The notes under the pieces: generated by a model | What the model was told of the DNA's origin: nothing | What the model saw: the letters and a program-made list of their open reading frames with translations, nothing else | Database searches by the model: none | In this document: positions 46,754 through 58,469 of the stretch, piece after piece | How the letters are laid out: every line of letters begins with the position of its first letter | How positions within the stretch are numbered: the stretch's first letter is position 1 | Assembly: GCA_022495005.1 (NCBI GenBank) | Contig: JAGYXB010001620.1 | Coordinates: 248,001-312,000 of the forward strand | DNA from: Rhyacophila brunnea | Lineage: Eukaryota > Arthropoda > Insecta > Trichoptera > Rhyacophilidae | Direction of reading: 5' to 3' | Length of the DNA: 64,000 nt | Position numbers and translations under genes: made by a program

Positions 46754-47186
46754 GTTGTAAATTTTATATTATTTACGTACTTTATTTCTGGTAGCTAATC
46801 ATAACATAACCTAGCAAAGCTTCGCACGAGGAAATGTGAGAAATGTCACACGTATATTGTCTATGAATGTCACTTCTTGAATCAACAATTCATAGACAAT
46901 TTTTGAAGATTTCAGAATATTAGCTAATCTACTAATTATTTTGATGTAATGCAATATGTAAATAAATATACCTACTTAGTTGTAAAATATATTCTTTTTT
47001 TAACTAATTAACTTTCAAGCAAAGAGATTGAAAGATCCAATCTCTTTGCTTTCAAGCTTTTTATTGAAAAACCATAGCTGCTGCAATGTATGTTTTTTAG
47101 TATGGCATTACTGAATACTGAACATTAAGCTGTCAAAAGATTGATCATAAATCGACGTTTGTTGTTGTATTCTTGAATGAAGCACG
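46754..47186. promoter_or_regulatory. Bidirectional promoter region between DDX56 and ERAL1
   Basis: Only 433 bp separate the two start codons, which point away from each other. No TATA box is evident in a clear position for either gene. Two inverted repeats stand out. 46858-46898 has arms 'tgtctatgaat' and 'attcatagaca' around a 19-base loop. 47018-47050 has 13-base arms 'agcaaagagattg' and 'caatctctttgct' around a 7-base loop. Shared control of the two ribosome-assembly genes is inference. Confidence 0.65.
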
Positions 47187-50100
47187 ATGTTTAAATTAAT
47201 TTTGCCCGTCGTTCACAATATAATAGGCAACGGCAACGCGGCGTCCAAAAACATTTTGTGTTGTTGCACCACAACGAATGTTTTATATCCAAGATTATTA
47301 CGAGCCTTTTCAGTTCAACCAGAGATAGAAAATCATAACCAAGAAAAAGTTATCAATGTTGCTATTGTTGGACTTCCCAATGCTGGCAAAAGTACATTAA
47401 TAAATAGCTTAATTGACCGTAGAGTAAGTAAAGCTATTTATTTGCATGTCAGATTGTTTTATTATTTTCTATTTAGGTACTATTTATTTCACAGCGAATT
47501 ACTACATTCCTCGAATCAAATGCCATGCCATCATCAATACCTATCAAGACCATTGTCAATACAACGGTTGATAAAGACAATCCAAATTATTGTTTATTTT
47601 ATTATTGTTTATATAAAATTTTGTGATCTATAAAGATCAATATCCATTTGAAGCCTGATAATGTACCTTACCATTATTGTGGATAGGTGAACTGTTACAC
47701 CGTTTCATACCAAAATATGATACATAAATACTCAACATAGTCGATCACTCATTTGATGGATTTTCATTGTCACACAAGGATCAGAGGGATGATAAATTAC
47801 TGTTAAGTATGTGTAGATGAGGAGCATTATTCCCCATTGTACAGCCATAAAATATTGTCAACAATTCGACGAGTGTTGTAATTCAGTTACCTCTGTTCAT
47901 ATACACATATTGGTCAAAGAATTTGGACTATACATAGAAGGAGCCTTGTACGTTATTTATATTATGACATTTGTAATTATTTTGCAAGCGCATGAAGCAT
48001 GGTTAAGTCGGTAAACTCTACAAATATGAACATCGCTCAGTTGCCATTTCGATTTCCATTTTCTTATTCACGCAATATGGTGGCCATTTTTTATTTTCAT
48101 TGGCATTATTTACTCGAATGCAGTATAAATGACAAGTTTAATAGGATTTTTGAACTAAATAATAAAGGATAGTATTACTGGCTGCTTATCTACTTATCGT
48201 GACGAATTGTCTTTATATTCCTGCAAATTAACAAATAAATGTCAAAGCAGTAGTTTGAAGTTCTCTGCAAATGAATTTGCAATGCGAAGTCACTTGTAGC
48301 TAATTTAATCAGTGGTCCTTTTTTGCTTCAATTTCATTCATATTGGCTCAATCTCTATCTTTCTAATCTTTGATACTGGCCCTAAAAATGATTTGAAAAC
48401 AGAACATTTTCATGTACAGACCTACAATTTATCTGTAGAATGAGGTGGGAGACAAAATGGCGTCCTATGGTAGTTCTTAGTTCCATTTTTGGCCATTCCA
48501 CAGATAAGTTTGTAGGTCTGTATGTTGTTCGAAAATTTTACACAAAACATTGAGTCAATATTGTAATTAATTGTTCTGTGTAATAATTAATATTGACAGT
48601 AGAAAGTGGAAGTTTTTAATTTGTACTCTGTAAACAATTCGTTATAGGTATCATGCAAGTTTTTGCTGGTGTTTTTATGTGATTACTTTTTAAATATTCT
48701 ATTTTAGGTATGTGCAGCATCAAACAAAGTCCATACAACAAATAAACTTTCAAAAGCTTTTTATACAGTGGGAGATACGCAAGTTATCTTCTTGGACACC
48801 CCTGGAGTTGTCACAAAAAAAGAAGAAAAAAAGTAAATGCCAATTTTATTATTAAGTACTTACCTATATACCCATAGTAAATTTAGTAAGCGAGGCTCAT
48901 GTTTATTAATTGTAAGCGGAAGTAAGTGCATTTTCTTTTTTCAACACTTTGGCAAGTTGATCCAATAAAATAGATTCTAGATTGTTTTTTGAGAAGTTTC
49001 TTTTGAGATATCGAGATAAAAGTATACTAAGTTGACACAATGGCCGAATAGTTACCCGTCAGGGTTATAATGTCATGGGTCCCAGGTTTGAATCCCGGGT
49101 TTGGCAAAAATTCACATGTTGTTTATCAATGTGCGTCTGGACCCAGATATGGACCTAATAGTCGCAACTAAAAGTCACTGCGACTTTTTAGTTTCACATG
49201 TTTCGATGCTAGAGGCGCTAGCTGATCGAAAACAGATTGAATGTCATAACGTAATCAGGGCTTGAAATAGACCGGAGCGCCATTCCTGTTCGTGAAATCA
49301 GTAAAATTATCGCTCTGTTTCGTGGAAAATATAATATGACCGTCTGAAATACACAATCTTGTAAATAATGTAATTTGTAAAAATTAAAAAAGTAATTGTA
49401 ATTTTTATTTAGAATGTAATTTTGTAAGGCTTCTGTTATTTATTATTTTTTGTCTTTTAAATATTATCGTTGGAAGTGTTATTTTGTATTTAAATTCTTA
49501 TTTACGTAAGTATTTATCGAGATTTTGTGATATAGATACATTCATATTTTATTATTATTAGATTTGTAGAATACATTGGGAGTTCTGTTTATATTCTAGT
49601 ATTTACCATTGCAAGCTCAATATTAGGTACCTATAAGGTAAATAATTGACGTAAGTAGCTTCTTTAAAGATAAATTAGCTACGTACTTTAAGATTAAGTC
49701 GTTTTATTAATGCTGTTACGATGGATACTAATAAAATATATTGTCATTATCATATTTTAGGTTATTTTCTTGTTATCACGTTAACTTGAGCTGTCATTGG
49801 CTGCTTTTCTATGGAACTCATGGACTAAAATATAATTCAAACTCTTATGCGACCATAAATATCCGCCAAATATTTGCGTATTTAGCAATTTTGCGTTTTC
49901 AAGCAGGTTTCCATATTTAATGATACTGCTTGATTCAAAAATTTCCCTTTTGTTTGTTAGATTCAAACTAACAAGAGCAATGATGCTAGATGTGAGCGCC
50001 GGTTTGAATAACGCAGATGCCATCGGAATAATCCAAGATGTCAGCAATACGTGGACCAGAGACAGCCTTCATCCTTTGATAGTGGAATTATTGAATAAAC

Positions 50101-53100
50101 GGCGGGACATTCCAAGTTTTCTTATTCTAAATAAGGTAAGGATCTTTAATCGAACTATATTTTTATTCTAATAAATAATTAATTCAGTCTTACAGCGTAA
50201 TGCATACTAAAATTTGACTTAACACCAATACAGTCAAATCAAAACTGGTAACAGTGTTGCACTCTTTCCCGCGTATACATATATGACGGACACAACAACT
50301 AGTTGAAACTAGTGGCGGCCGGTGGTTGACAAAATTGCCTTCGGTGGGGGTACACAAAAACTTACTTACCATATTTAAATGATGATCTATTGATCATTGT
50401 TTCTGCTTAGCACACACCTCCATAACTTTTTCGAAAGTAGATTAAAAATACCTTTCGATTTCCATGGACATCATTGGTCTTAAATTATTTTAAAAATCGA
50501 TTATGCTGTGTAAATAATTACATTATTAAATAACCTTTTGGTTGCCGTAAGAAAATGGCAGTAGGTACCTATCACGCCGAATATAATTTGCGGAAAAAAT
50601 TGATTGGTTTTTTTAATTAAATTAAAAATAAATCATAATTAACTCACAAATTGTTATATTTTGTTGTATGAGAGAAACAGTGTTTCTTGAAAAAAATAGA
50701 TTTAGGATAGAATTGGATAAATGTCAGTATGTGTCCTGTTTTAAAATTAGTACTAGATTAGAATTAGAATAGACTGAATAATGAGGTACAATGAGATTTA
50801 CCTCTCCCCCTTGTCACATTTTTGACCGCTCCCCATTTGTTAAAAAATAAATTAGATGACATGTTTGTTACTGGGAATATGGGAATATTTTATTATGAGA
50901 TAAAAAAGATTTTTTATTTTTACATTTTCTACAATGCCAATTATAATATATATGGAAAACCTTTTACTGGGATTATATTGCATTTAAATAATGTAAAAAC
51001 AATAATGGCATTTGGATCACAGCTTTACAGTTTATGTTTATAGGATATTATTTAAGTTTTGTAAAATACTAATGTTCAATAACAATAATGTCGTTGTAGG
51101 CCAGTGCGTAAGGTGCTCGTCTTTCATCCGATTCCCGGTGAGGTCACAATATATTTATGTAAATATTCAGACTTGTGATTGTTTCACTTCTGTTACTAAC
51201 TACTCTACTGTTACTCTACAATACTGTCATTGGGCCTCGTGGCCTATTCTAGTGTTAAAAAGAATATATCGTCACTGTTCTGGCAGAAGACACTAATTCG
51301 AAAAATGACATATTGAGTTAGTTATACCAAAATGTTCCTTATTTCAAACTTTACCATCTGGAAACCTTCTTAATAAATAAACAGTCTTTATTTTAAAGTC
51401 ATCCTTTTTCTAGTATTCTCCAGTTAGTGTGTTCTGCCAGAACAGAGACGATATTATGTATTTTCATTCATTAATAATAATTAATAAAATATTGTCTTTT
51501 CACAGATCGACATTTTAAAATCGAAACGCAAACTATTGGACGTATTAAGGATACTGAGTAACGGACTGGTTGCAGGCAAACCGGTTGAATGTGGATCAAA
51601 GTTGATCAAGCGCAGGCCTGTGGATCTCGAACGAGGCTTTGATGGGTTCTCTGATGTTTTTATGGTGTCAGCCCTCGAAAGTGATGGCATTGATAGTATC
51701 AAAGTAAGTAATGCGCCATTGGTTGGTCTGCTGTGTGAAAAGCATACTATTCTAGATTTTCAGTAACAAATAATTAATTATTCAGCTAGAAAATGTCTTA
51801 ACAGACAGACAGGTAAAGATATGTTCAATTAAAGGTAAAAGTGCCAATTGCACATATACAGCACTGCAGTGGCGAAGGGTGTAGGTAGGCTGTTAAGATA
51901 CGCCATAAATGGTGGACACTAAACTATTTCAGTCATACGTATTTTATTTTCAATGCAATAAGACTACAATTTACAGATGGCATTAGTTAGTTTTTAAAAT
52001 TCAATTAAACCATTCAAAAACCAAGCCATAATAGATAATGGTAATAAAATACTTGTCTATCTATAAAATATCTAAAATTATGCAATTAAATCATACATAA
52101 CTTTGAATATTTTATGGATAGAATAATATTTTTTATAATAATGGTTTAGGCAAGGCTTAATGAATTTAAAAAAAAATGAAACAACGATAATATGTATTCT
52201 TAATCCAAAGAAAACAAATAAGTATGAATGAAAAAGTGTCCACAATTTTGTCATATTGCCCAAAATATACCAAAACTATTATGGTTTGGTTAGGCAGGGT
52301 TTAATTGATTTTTAAAAACTACCTAATACCGTCTGTAAATTGTAGTCTTAGTTCAATAAAAACAAATATGTGTGACTAACAAAGTTTAATGTGCACTTTT
52401 TTGGTGGATCTTAACAGCCTACCACCACCCTTCGCTACTGCAGCACTTTAATGAAGCCTAAACAGATGAAAATATAGGTTGATTTCCCAGTGCAGATTCA
52501 TTTGTAGCACCTAGAACCACATCAATCATTTTACATAGCCGGCCAAATACACCATCAATATTTAGATAAACAATCACATAAAAATGTGTACCTATGTCAT
52601 ATGTACATAATAGCGAAATATTAAAATTGACTAGCTTTGGCACACAAAAAATTCTTAAGCATCCTTTTCGTTTTTGTCCAAACTCTTTATGCTATATGCT
52701 ATGTATTCAATATTTATGCTAAAGACATGTGGCACTATAGAATAGGCTGAAACTATATCTTGTAAGTGATGATGTGTGTCTAGAACAGTGTTTCCCAATT
52801 AGTTGGGAATCATTATATAGTATTGTAAATGACATAGCAGAACCCCGTGTATATTTTACCAAAGTGCTACAAGGATAACGGCATTGGAAATGGTTACTTA
52901 TAAATAAAATACCCCTTATGATTTTAACTGCCCCCCCTATACATGTGATATCGCCCCTATTGAGAAACACTGCTCTAGGGTATTAATATCTATTGAACCA
53001 AATGTGATCCATTTTTTTTCTCTACAGGACTACTTAGTGATGAACGCAAAGCCTGCCAAATGGCCGTACTCGGTTTACGAATGGTCCGATCAGACGCCCG

Positions 53101-53399
53101 AATTTCTGATTGTGGATAGTGTGAGGGCCAAATTCATGGATTTCCTTGGCCAAGAACTTCCTTACAGTATCACCACCGAGATCGAGTTCTACGAGGTGCG
53201 ACAAAACCCTGACAGAGTGATAACTACTGTCGTGGTCACGTGCCCCTCTGAAAGAATTCAGAAATTAATCGCCGGTGCGGAAGGTGGTAAACTTAAGCAG
53301 ATCACTGACTCAGCCAAGAGTGATCTCCGGCAGATGTTCAAAATGCCAGTCACGCTTACGATATCTCTTCGAACGGATGATGTAAATAACTCTGATTAG
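47187..53399 (+). CDS. ERAL1: ERAL1, mitochondrial Era-like GTPase
   Basis: Five exons join in frame: 47187-47423 (ATG), 48708-48832, 49961-50135, 51506-51703 and 53028-53399 (TAG). They encode 368 residues; human ERAL1 has 437. All introns are GT-AG with matching phase. GTPase motifs: G1 GLPNAGKST (62-70), G2 threonines HTT (88-90), G3 DTPG (109-112), and G4 NKID (178-181), which is split by an intron. The last exon carries a KH domain with the GxxG loop GAEG (328-331). ERAL1 binds the mitochondrial 12S rRNA and helps assemble the small mitoribosomal subunit. The first ~55 residues are basic, serine-containing and cysteine-rich without acidic residues until FSVQPEIE, fitting a mitochondrial targeting sequence. 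AATAAA at 53593-53598 may be the poly(A) signal. Confidence 0.95.
47990..48310. repeat. Inverted copy of 40550-40810
   Basis: Contains 'gcatggttaagtcggtaaac', 'gttgccatttcgatttcc', 'gtatagtattactgg'-like and 'cctgcaaattaacaaataaa' words in inverse to 40550-40810. It lies in the first intron of ERAL1, so the pair brackets the DDX56/ERAL1 promoter in inverted orientation. Confidence 0.6.
48415..48522. repeat. Short palindromic MITE
   Basis: The arms 'tacagacctacaa' and 'ttgtaggtctgta' end the 108-bp stretch. Pairing continues inward ('tatctgtagaatg' against 'cattccacagata'). It lies in the first intron of ERAL1. Confidence 0.75.
49040..49200 (+). repeat. tRNA-derived SINE, family A, diverged copy
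   Basis: Has 'caatggccgaatagtta', box B 'aggtttgaatcccgg' and 'gatatggacctaatag', with the body diverging afterwards. Intron 2 of ERAL1. Confidence 0.65.
49258..49370 (+). mobile_element. hAT MITE fragment (family of 8217-8448)
   Basis: Starts 'cagggcttgaaatagacc' and follows the family through 'gtaaaattatcgctctg' and 'tgaccgtctga'. The second terminus is missing. Confidence 0.6.
51097..51240 (+). repeat. tRNA-derived SINE, family B, decayed copy
   Basis: Has 'gtaggccagtgcgtaaggtg', 'cgattcccggtgaggtc' and a body with 'gtgattgttt' and 'ttactaactac'. Intron 3 of ERAL1. Confidence 0.55.
51263..51460. repeat. Foldback MITE
   Basis: The arms 'atatcgtcactgttctggca' (about 51266) and 'tgccagaacagagacgatat' (ends near 51456) are inverse complements, and pairing continues for about a dozen further bases. 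A single related end ('atatcgtcaccgttcaggca') occurs at 63908. Intron 3 of ERAL1, ending just upstream of exon 4. Confidence 0.7.
51867..52440. mobile_element. hAT-type MITE with 33-bp inverted ends
   Basis: The ends start 'cagtggcgaagggtg' and, inverted, 'cagtagcgaagggtg', both continuing to 'aggctgttaagat'. The flanks 'cagcactg' and 'cagcactt' match at 7 of 8. The 574-bp interior is non-coding. A related element is at 54530-55691. Intron 4 of ERAL1. Confidence 0.85.
52786..52972. mobile_element. Short hAT-like MITE
   Basis: The ends are 'cagtgtttcccaa' and, inverted, 'cagtgtttctcaa'. Flanks 'gtctagaa' and 'ctctaggg' share the core 'tctag' only, so the duplication is decayed. The element is 187 bp, in intron 4 of ERAL1, 55 bases before the last exon. 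Confidence 0.65.
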
Positions 53400-54529
53400 T
53401 ATACTACATCGATTTGGCGTGACTTCATTACAATATGTGGACGCATTATTACTTTTCTATTTATGGAACTTCTCTACATGTGAATTGGTTATGTTTTGTT
53501 AGTTATGGCATTACATATTTGGTTAAAAACAATTATTAATATATTGACATTTTGTCTAAGTATATATTTTGTTATTGTGTAGGCCTGCAGGAAATAAAAA
53601 AAACATTCACTGACTTATGCGGTTAGTGATGTGACCTTAATGTTGTTTTGGCCATTTCGGCAAATTTTGCTAACTGACATTCATTTTTGTTTAAAATGTG
53701 CTGCAAGATGGGAGCATCAGTCTATTAACATTTTGAATTCCAAGAAAAACAACATTACTTTTTTTTCCCGTAGTGCAAGCTCATGGTGACAGCATGTAAC
53801 GTGATGGTAATTTGTTCGTTCCATTACGAGCATTCTTTTATATAACATAAGAGGGCATATAGCCATATGATATTTTATATTTTAAAAATGTTCAATAGCT
53901 AGGCAAGTGATAGATGTGTCTTCAAATATTACTAGGTTTGATATTTTTTATAATGCGTTTGTTTTATTGGCTGTATAAGCATTTTTTTAAATGGTTAACG
54001 TCAGCTAATTTCAGTATGATCAATTAGACTGCTTTACACAATAAGATCAAGAGACAATTTAAAAAATAGATTACGAATGTAATCTACAAATCAAATAAGA
54101 AAAATCTAAAAAAGACAGATAAAAATATACATCCATGATTTTCTGTAAGAATTTTGAATTAAATTAGAGAGAGGTGAATTTGAGAAAGGCCGAAACGTCA
54201 AAGTTAATTAACGTTTATTATTTATCTCGAAATGAATGAAGCAGTCACAAATGTTTTCCATTCATTTCTTTCTGTCAAGACCTGCAAAATAAATGATGCA
54301 AAATTTGATGCGCTCACCTACGGATGTTACATTATTCACATGAAATTATTAGTATATAATAATAATCTTATAAAATATACAATAAATATTTTGTTCATAT
54401 CCAAAAGTGGTTCAGTGGGGAAGCTTGTATAATATAACTTTATATTTATAACATTATACAAACGACCTATGAAATATAAAACAAAACTAATTTTTATCGT
54501 TGTTTTTATATATTTTCAATTATTAAGAT
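53400..54529. other. ERAL1 3' flank
   Basis: After the poly(A) signal at 53593 the sequence is AT-rich with no gene, RNA or element ends that I can identify. Confidence 0.5.
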
Positions 54530-55691
54530 GCCAAATAATATTGGTGGAGGTAGACTGTTAAGATCCGACATAAATAGGACACACTAAACTTTGTCATTCA
54601 AACGTATTTCTATTCATTGATTACAATGTGTAGATCAGGGGAGGGCAAACTTTTTGGACGGAGGGCCAAATTCAAGAATTCAAAATGACCGGCGGGCCGC
54701 AAGTAAAATACCATTTTTAGATATACACTATTTATTATCACGAAAAATAAACATTTCAAAAAAAAATAATGAGAAGAATGAAACTGTTGTTTATTTTTTT
54801 AAATTCAGGTGTTAATTTTGTAGTTGATATTCTTAAAACTGCTTTTAAATGGGCATCGGCGATATTTGATCGTATAGAATTTTTATTTAGGTTCATGATC
54901 GAAAATGTTTGTTCACGTCCATTGATCCAAAAATAACGAACATTTTTCTTGCATAATCTTTAAGTTGGTCGAATTTGTCTGAATTAAGGGCATTGTAAAA
55001 TTTGGAGATTTCTTCACAATGATGCAATTCTCTTAAATCAGTGTCACACTGCAGATCAATAATCTCAAGTTGTAGCTTTGTCGGTACACTATCAATATCT
55101 ATTGAAATCGATGTCAATATTTTTTAAAAAAATATAAAAAAAGTTATTCGTAATCAGAAGTACAATTAATGATGACGGGCCGCAAAAAAATACCCGGCGG
55201 GCCGCAGTTTGCCCTCCCCTGGTGTAGATAGTGTTTGTTAATTTTTAAAATTCAATTAAACCCTGCCTAATCCAAGCCATAGTAAATAATAGTAAAAAAA
55301 TAGTCGTTTATCTATAAAATTACTAAAATTATGCCATTAAACCATACATAACTTTGGATATTTTATAGATAGAAGAATATTTTTTATTGATTATGGGTTG
55401 GTTTAGGCTTAATGGATTTTAAAAAACTAACACACCATCTGTAATATGTATTCTTAATTCAACGAAAACAAATAAGTATGACTGAAAAGGTGTGCACTAT
55501 TTTTGTCGAATAGCCCATAGCATACCTAAACTATTATGGTTTAGTTTAGGCAGGGTTTAGTTGAATTTAAAAACTAACCAGCACCATCTGTAAATTGTAT
55601 TCTTTGTTCAAGAAAACAAATATGTATGACTGACAAATTTTCATGTGCACTATTTATGTTGAATCTTAACAGTCTCCACCCGTTGCCGCTG
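54530..55691. mobile_element. hAT-type MITE (family of 51867-52440), interrupted
   Basis: The right end, inverted, reads 'cagcggcaacgggtggagac' and the left side has 'ggtggaggtagactgttaag'. The interior words 'aattcaattaaaccctgcct', 'ccatagtaaataatag' and 'gtgcacta' follow the 51867 element. The left terminus is decayed. A second hAT (54636-55221) is inserted near the left end. Confidence 0.75.
54636..55221 (-). mobile_element. Nested hAT element with perfect 8-bp duplication
   Basis: The ends are 'caggggagggcaaact' and the inverted 'caggggagggcaaact'. 'gtgtagat' flanks both sides (54628-54635 and 55222-55229). The minus-strand frame 55117-54893 reads KLQLEIIDLQCDTDLRELHH and YARKMFVIFGS, a recognisable part of hAT transposases just before the C-terminal dimerisation region. 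The rest is deleted. Confidence 0.92.
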
Positions 55692-55877
55692 ATTTACAAC
55701 ATAATAGAGTGTCAAAAAGCCGCCATCTTTGAATTCATTAAATATAAGTTTGTCTATGACTACCACACACAAAAACATGTGTAATAGGTATAAATTGTTT
55801 GACACTTTCACGGTTGTTTTGTTTGGTAATTGTTTTTGTGTTGTCACCTTGTGTTCATCGTTTTTTTTTCGGTATTA

Positions 55878-57179
55878 CGAGGGTGGGTCAATAATTCCTT
55901 AGAAAAAAGCATTAAAACAGTTTTTATTTTTGTATTTTTTTTTTATTTCTCAACATAATCTCCTTGGAGCTCAATACACTTGGCTAGACGTTTCTCAATA
56001 TTTTTTAAACCGTCAGAAAAATAAGTTTTCGGAAGGTCCTCAAAATAAGCATTTGTCCGATCGATGACTTCTTCATTTGAAAAAAAACGTTGTCCACTTA
56101 GCCATTTTTTTAAGTTTGGGAAAAGGAAAAAGTCACTGGGGGCTAAATCTGGCGAATACGGTGGGTGGTCGACCAATTCGAACTTCAATTCTTCAATTTT
56201 AGCCATTGATCGTAAACATGTGTGAACACGGGCATTGTCCTGATGAAAGAGGATTTTTTTCCTGTTTAAATGAGGCCGTTTTTCTTCAATTTTGTTTTTT
56301 AGCTGGTCCAATAAAGATGCATAATAATCCCCTGTTATTGTTTTTCCTTTTTCCAAATAGTCAACGAAAATAATTTCACGTGCATCCCAAAATACAGTAG
56401 CCATAACCTTACCAGCTGATTTTACGGTTTTCGCCTTCTTTGGACATGGTTTGCCTTCGCAATCCACTGCTTTGACTGTTCTTTCGTCTCGGGAGTATAG
56501 TGGTGTATCCATGTTTCATCTACAGTCACAAAGCGACGAAAAAATTCATCCGGATTGCGTTGCATGAGCGACAACAGGGCTTTAGAGGCCACCACCCTAT
56601 TGCGTTTATTGTCGACTGTGAGCAAACGCGGCACCCATCTTGCAGAAATATTTTTCATGCCCAATTTGTCATGTAAAATAGAAATGACGCTACCTTTTGA
56701 GATCCCTGTAACCTCAATTATCTCACTCAACTTTAATCTTCGGTCACTTAACACCATATCGTGGATTTTATTGATCATTTCTGGTGTAGTCACCTCTACA
56801 GGACGTCCTGAGCGTGGTTCATCCTTTGTTGATGTACGACCACGTTTAAATTCATTTAACCAGTTATAAATAGTTGCAAGTGAAGGAGCAGATATGCCGT
56901 GAACTAAATCCAACTCATTTTTTATTTCCTTTGCTGTTAACCCTTTTATATTAAAATGTTTAATAACAGCTCTAAACTCAATTTTCTCCATTTTCCATTT
57001 TTCCATTTTCCACAAGCAAATTTTTTTTTAAATGTACGAGAAACACACAACAACCCGACCTATCTGATTGAAACTTCACAGCATACTGAATCGGTAGTGC
57101 CGCTGCATGAAAACAAACCGCTCACAGTACTAGTCGCGCCACCTGTCGGCTTTTCTAAGGACTTATTGACCCACCCTCG
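55878..57179 (-). mobile_element. mariner transposon, 1,302 bp, complete ends
   Basis: A TA dinucleotide flanks both sides (55876-55877 and 57180-57181). The terminal inverted repeats are 'cgagggtgggtcaataa' on the left and its complement on the right; pairing continues, with a mismatch, through 'tccttagaaaa' against 'tccttagaaaa'-like bases. Length and TA duplication are typical of mariner. It carries one transposase gene on the minus strand, broken by a frameshift. The high similarity of the two ends suggests a fairly young insertion. Confidence 0.93.
55943..57015 (-). pseudogene. mariner transposase with one frameshift
   Basis: The N-terminal frame (57015-56422) has the helix-turn-helix region (LTAKEIKNELDLVHGI), the second DNA-binding region ending at RSGRPVEVTTPEM, and the first catalytic aspartate in FVTVDETWIHH. 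The C-terminal frame (56512-55943) has the second in FHQDNARVHT and the third in YSPDLAPSDFF. There are 34 residues between the last two aspartates, the mariner D34D signature. The two frames meet after 'KQWI' near 56455, consistent with loss of one base. All catalytic residues are kept. The frameshift would still prevent a full-length product. Confidence 0.92.
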
Positions 57180-57449
57180 TACCTTGAAAATATTATCATG
57201 CATTCATCACTCCTCAGAAAATGATATCAGATTCTAATTACAAATAATAATATTAATCAAAACTCGCTAATCTTATGCCATGTCATGTTGCCGAACTATA
57301 TGAAAACATTAAAATTATTTTAGGTGGCATACTAGATCTTATCAAATAAAATTAAAAATCATAAATAGATTAATACATTGAAGTACCTTACTAAACAGTT
57401 ATTAGAAATAATAAACTCTTCAAAATGTTAAGTTACAATTTTATTACTA

Positions 57450-58011
57450 CAGTACTCTCCCAGTAATCTGCCATCCCAAAAACCAGACGAGTGTCCAATT
57501 AGTGAAAGTGGCGGATTATAAGTGCACACATACAAAATATGGTAATAATTAAAACAGGTGTTTCGTAAAAATAGTTTTTTTTATTGAGAAATTTGTACTA
57601 GCAAATTACGGTTTGATTTATAATCAAAATCAAGTATTTACTAAATAATACATATTTATTAACTAAATATTAAACGGTAAATCACTTGACACAACCAGTT
57701 GTTCAGTGAGGCAGATATTCTTGAATGGCTTAGGATTCCTGGCTTTCTCTATGACCTAAAGCTTCAGTGTGTGTGTCCCGGTTGCATTGGAGCATGGCAT
57801 AATTGTGATGCGATCCTTGGGCACTTTCCTACCTGGTACATTACTTTCTTCGCGATGAACGTACTTTTTGCAAAGGAGAAGTTCCCAAAATAAACCCGTC
57901 TCATCTGTGTTGTATACTTGTACTCGGCGGACTACTGAATTTGACAATCGAATACCGGCGAATTATAGTAGTTGTCGGATAATCAAGTGGCAGATTACTG
58001 AGAGTTTACTG
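57450..58011 (-). mobile_element. Tigger/pogo-type element, internally deleted, copy 2
   Basis: TA flanks both sides (57448-57449 and 58012-58013). The ends are 'cagtactctcccagtaatct' and, inverted, 'cagtaaactctcagtaatct'. The minus-strand frame 57947-57756 reads RVQVYNTDETGLFWELL and KDRITIMPCSNATGTHTLKL. It keeps the same piece of transposase as copy 1 at 45602-46223, so both derive from one deleted ancestor. Confidence 0.9.
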
Positions 58012-58048
58012 TATCTAGGACTTATTCCACAATAATTATTATATTATA

Positions 58049-58463
58049 CCCCGTTTACACGTGCATGGATTTACTGCTGACAGTATGTATTATCGCGTTC
58101 ATAACAAGAAAATGTATGTGTAAACATGTATTATCCTGCAGTTGCAAGATTGCATGCATGAATCAAAAAAGTTCGTAAGCTTCTGATTTTTCAAGAGACA
58201 GTTGAGAATTTTTCGATCTGCGCCTACACAGTAGAACGATAATGATGAACCTGCAAAAAAACGGACTACGATGGTATTTTGAGATTAACCGATTTTCACT
58301 AGGTACCTGTTAGACAGTATCATAAAATGACAACATCGCGTCTCGCTCACTCTTGAAGAATGAGATTGGAGAGACAGTCAGGACTTTTAGGTGTAAACAG
58401 TTATTGTCACGTTAGTTTAAAATACACACTATTGCTGCCAATAAATCCATGCACGTGTACAGA
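58049..58463. mobile_element. MITE with ~25-bp inverted ends, copy 1
   Basis: The ends 'cgtttacacgtgcatggatt' and, inverted, 'ctgtacacgtgcatggattt' bound a non-coding element that recurs at 63351-63693. Both contain 'tctgcgcctac', 'cagtagaacgata' and 'gacaacatcgcgtctcgctc'. Confidence 0.8.
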
Positions 58464-58469
58464 CGCTAT

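Noticed and set aside
47424..47633. Continuation of the ERAL1 first-exon frame past 47423
   Set aside because: A strong donor (gtaagt) at 47424 and the match of the next exon to the GTPase pattern show this is intron.
50300..50345. hAT-like end 'agtggcggccggtgg'
   Set aside because: Only a single end was found and no partner or duplication.
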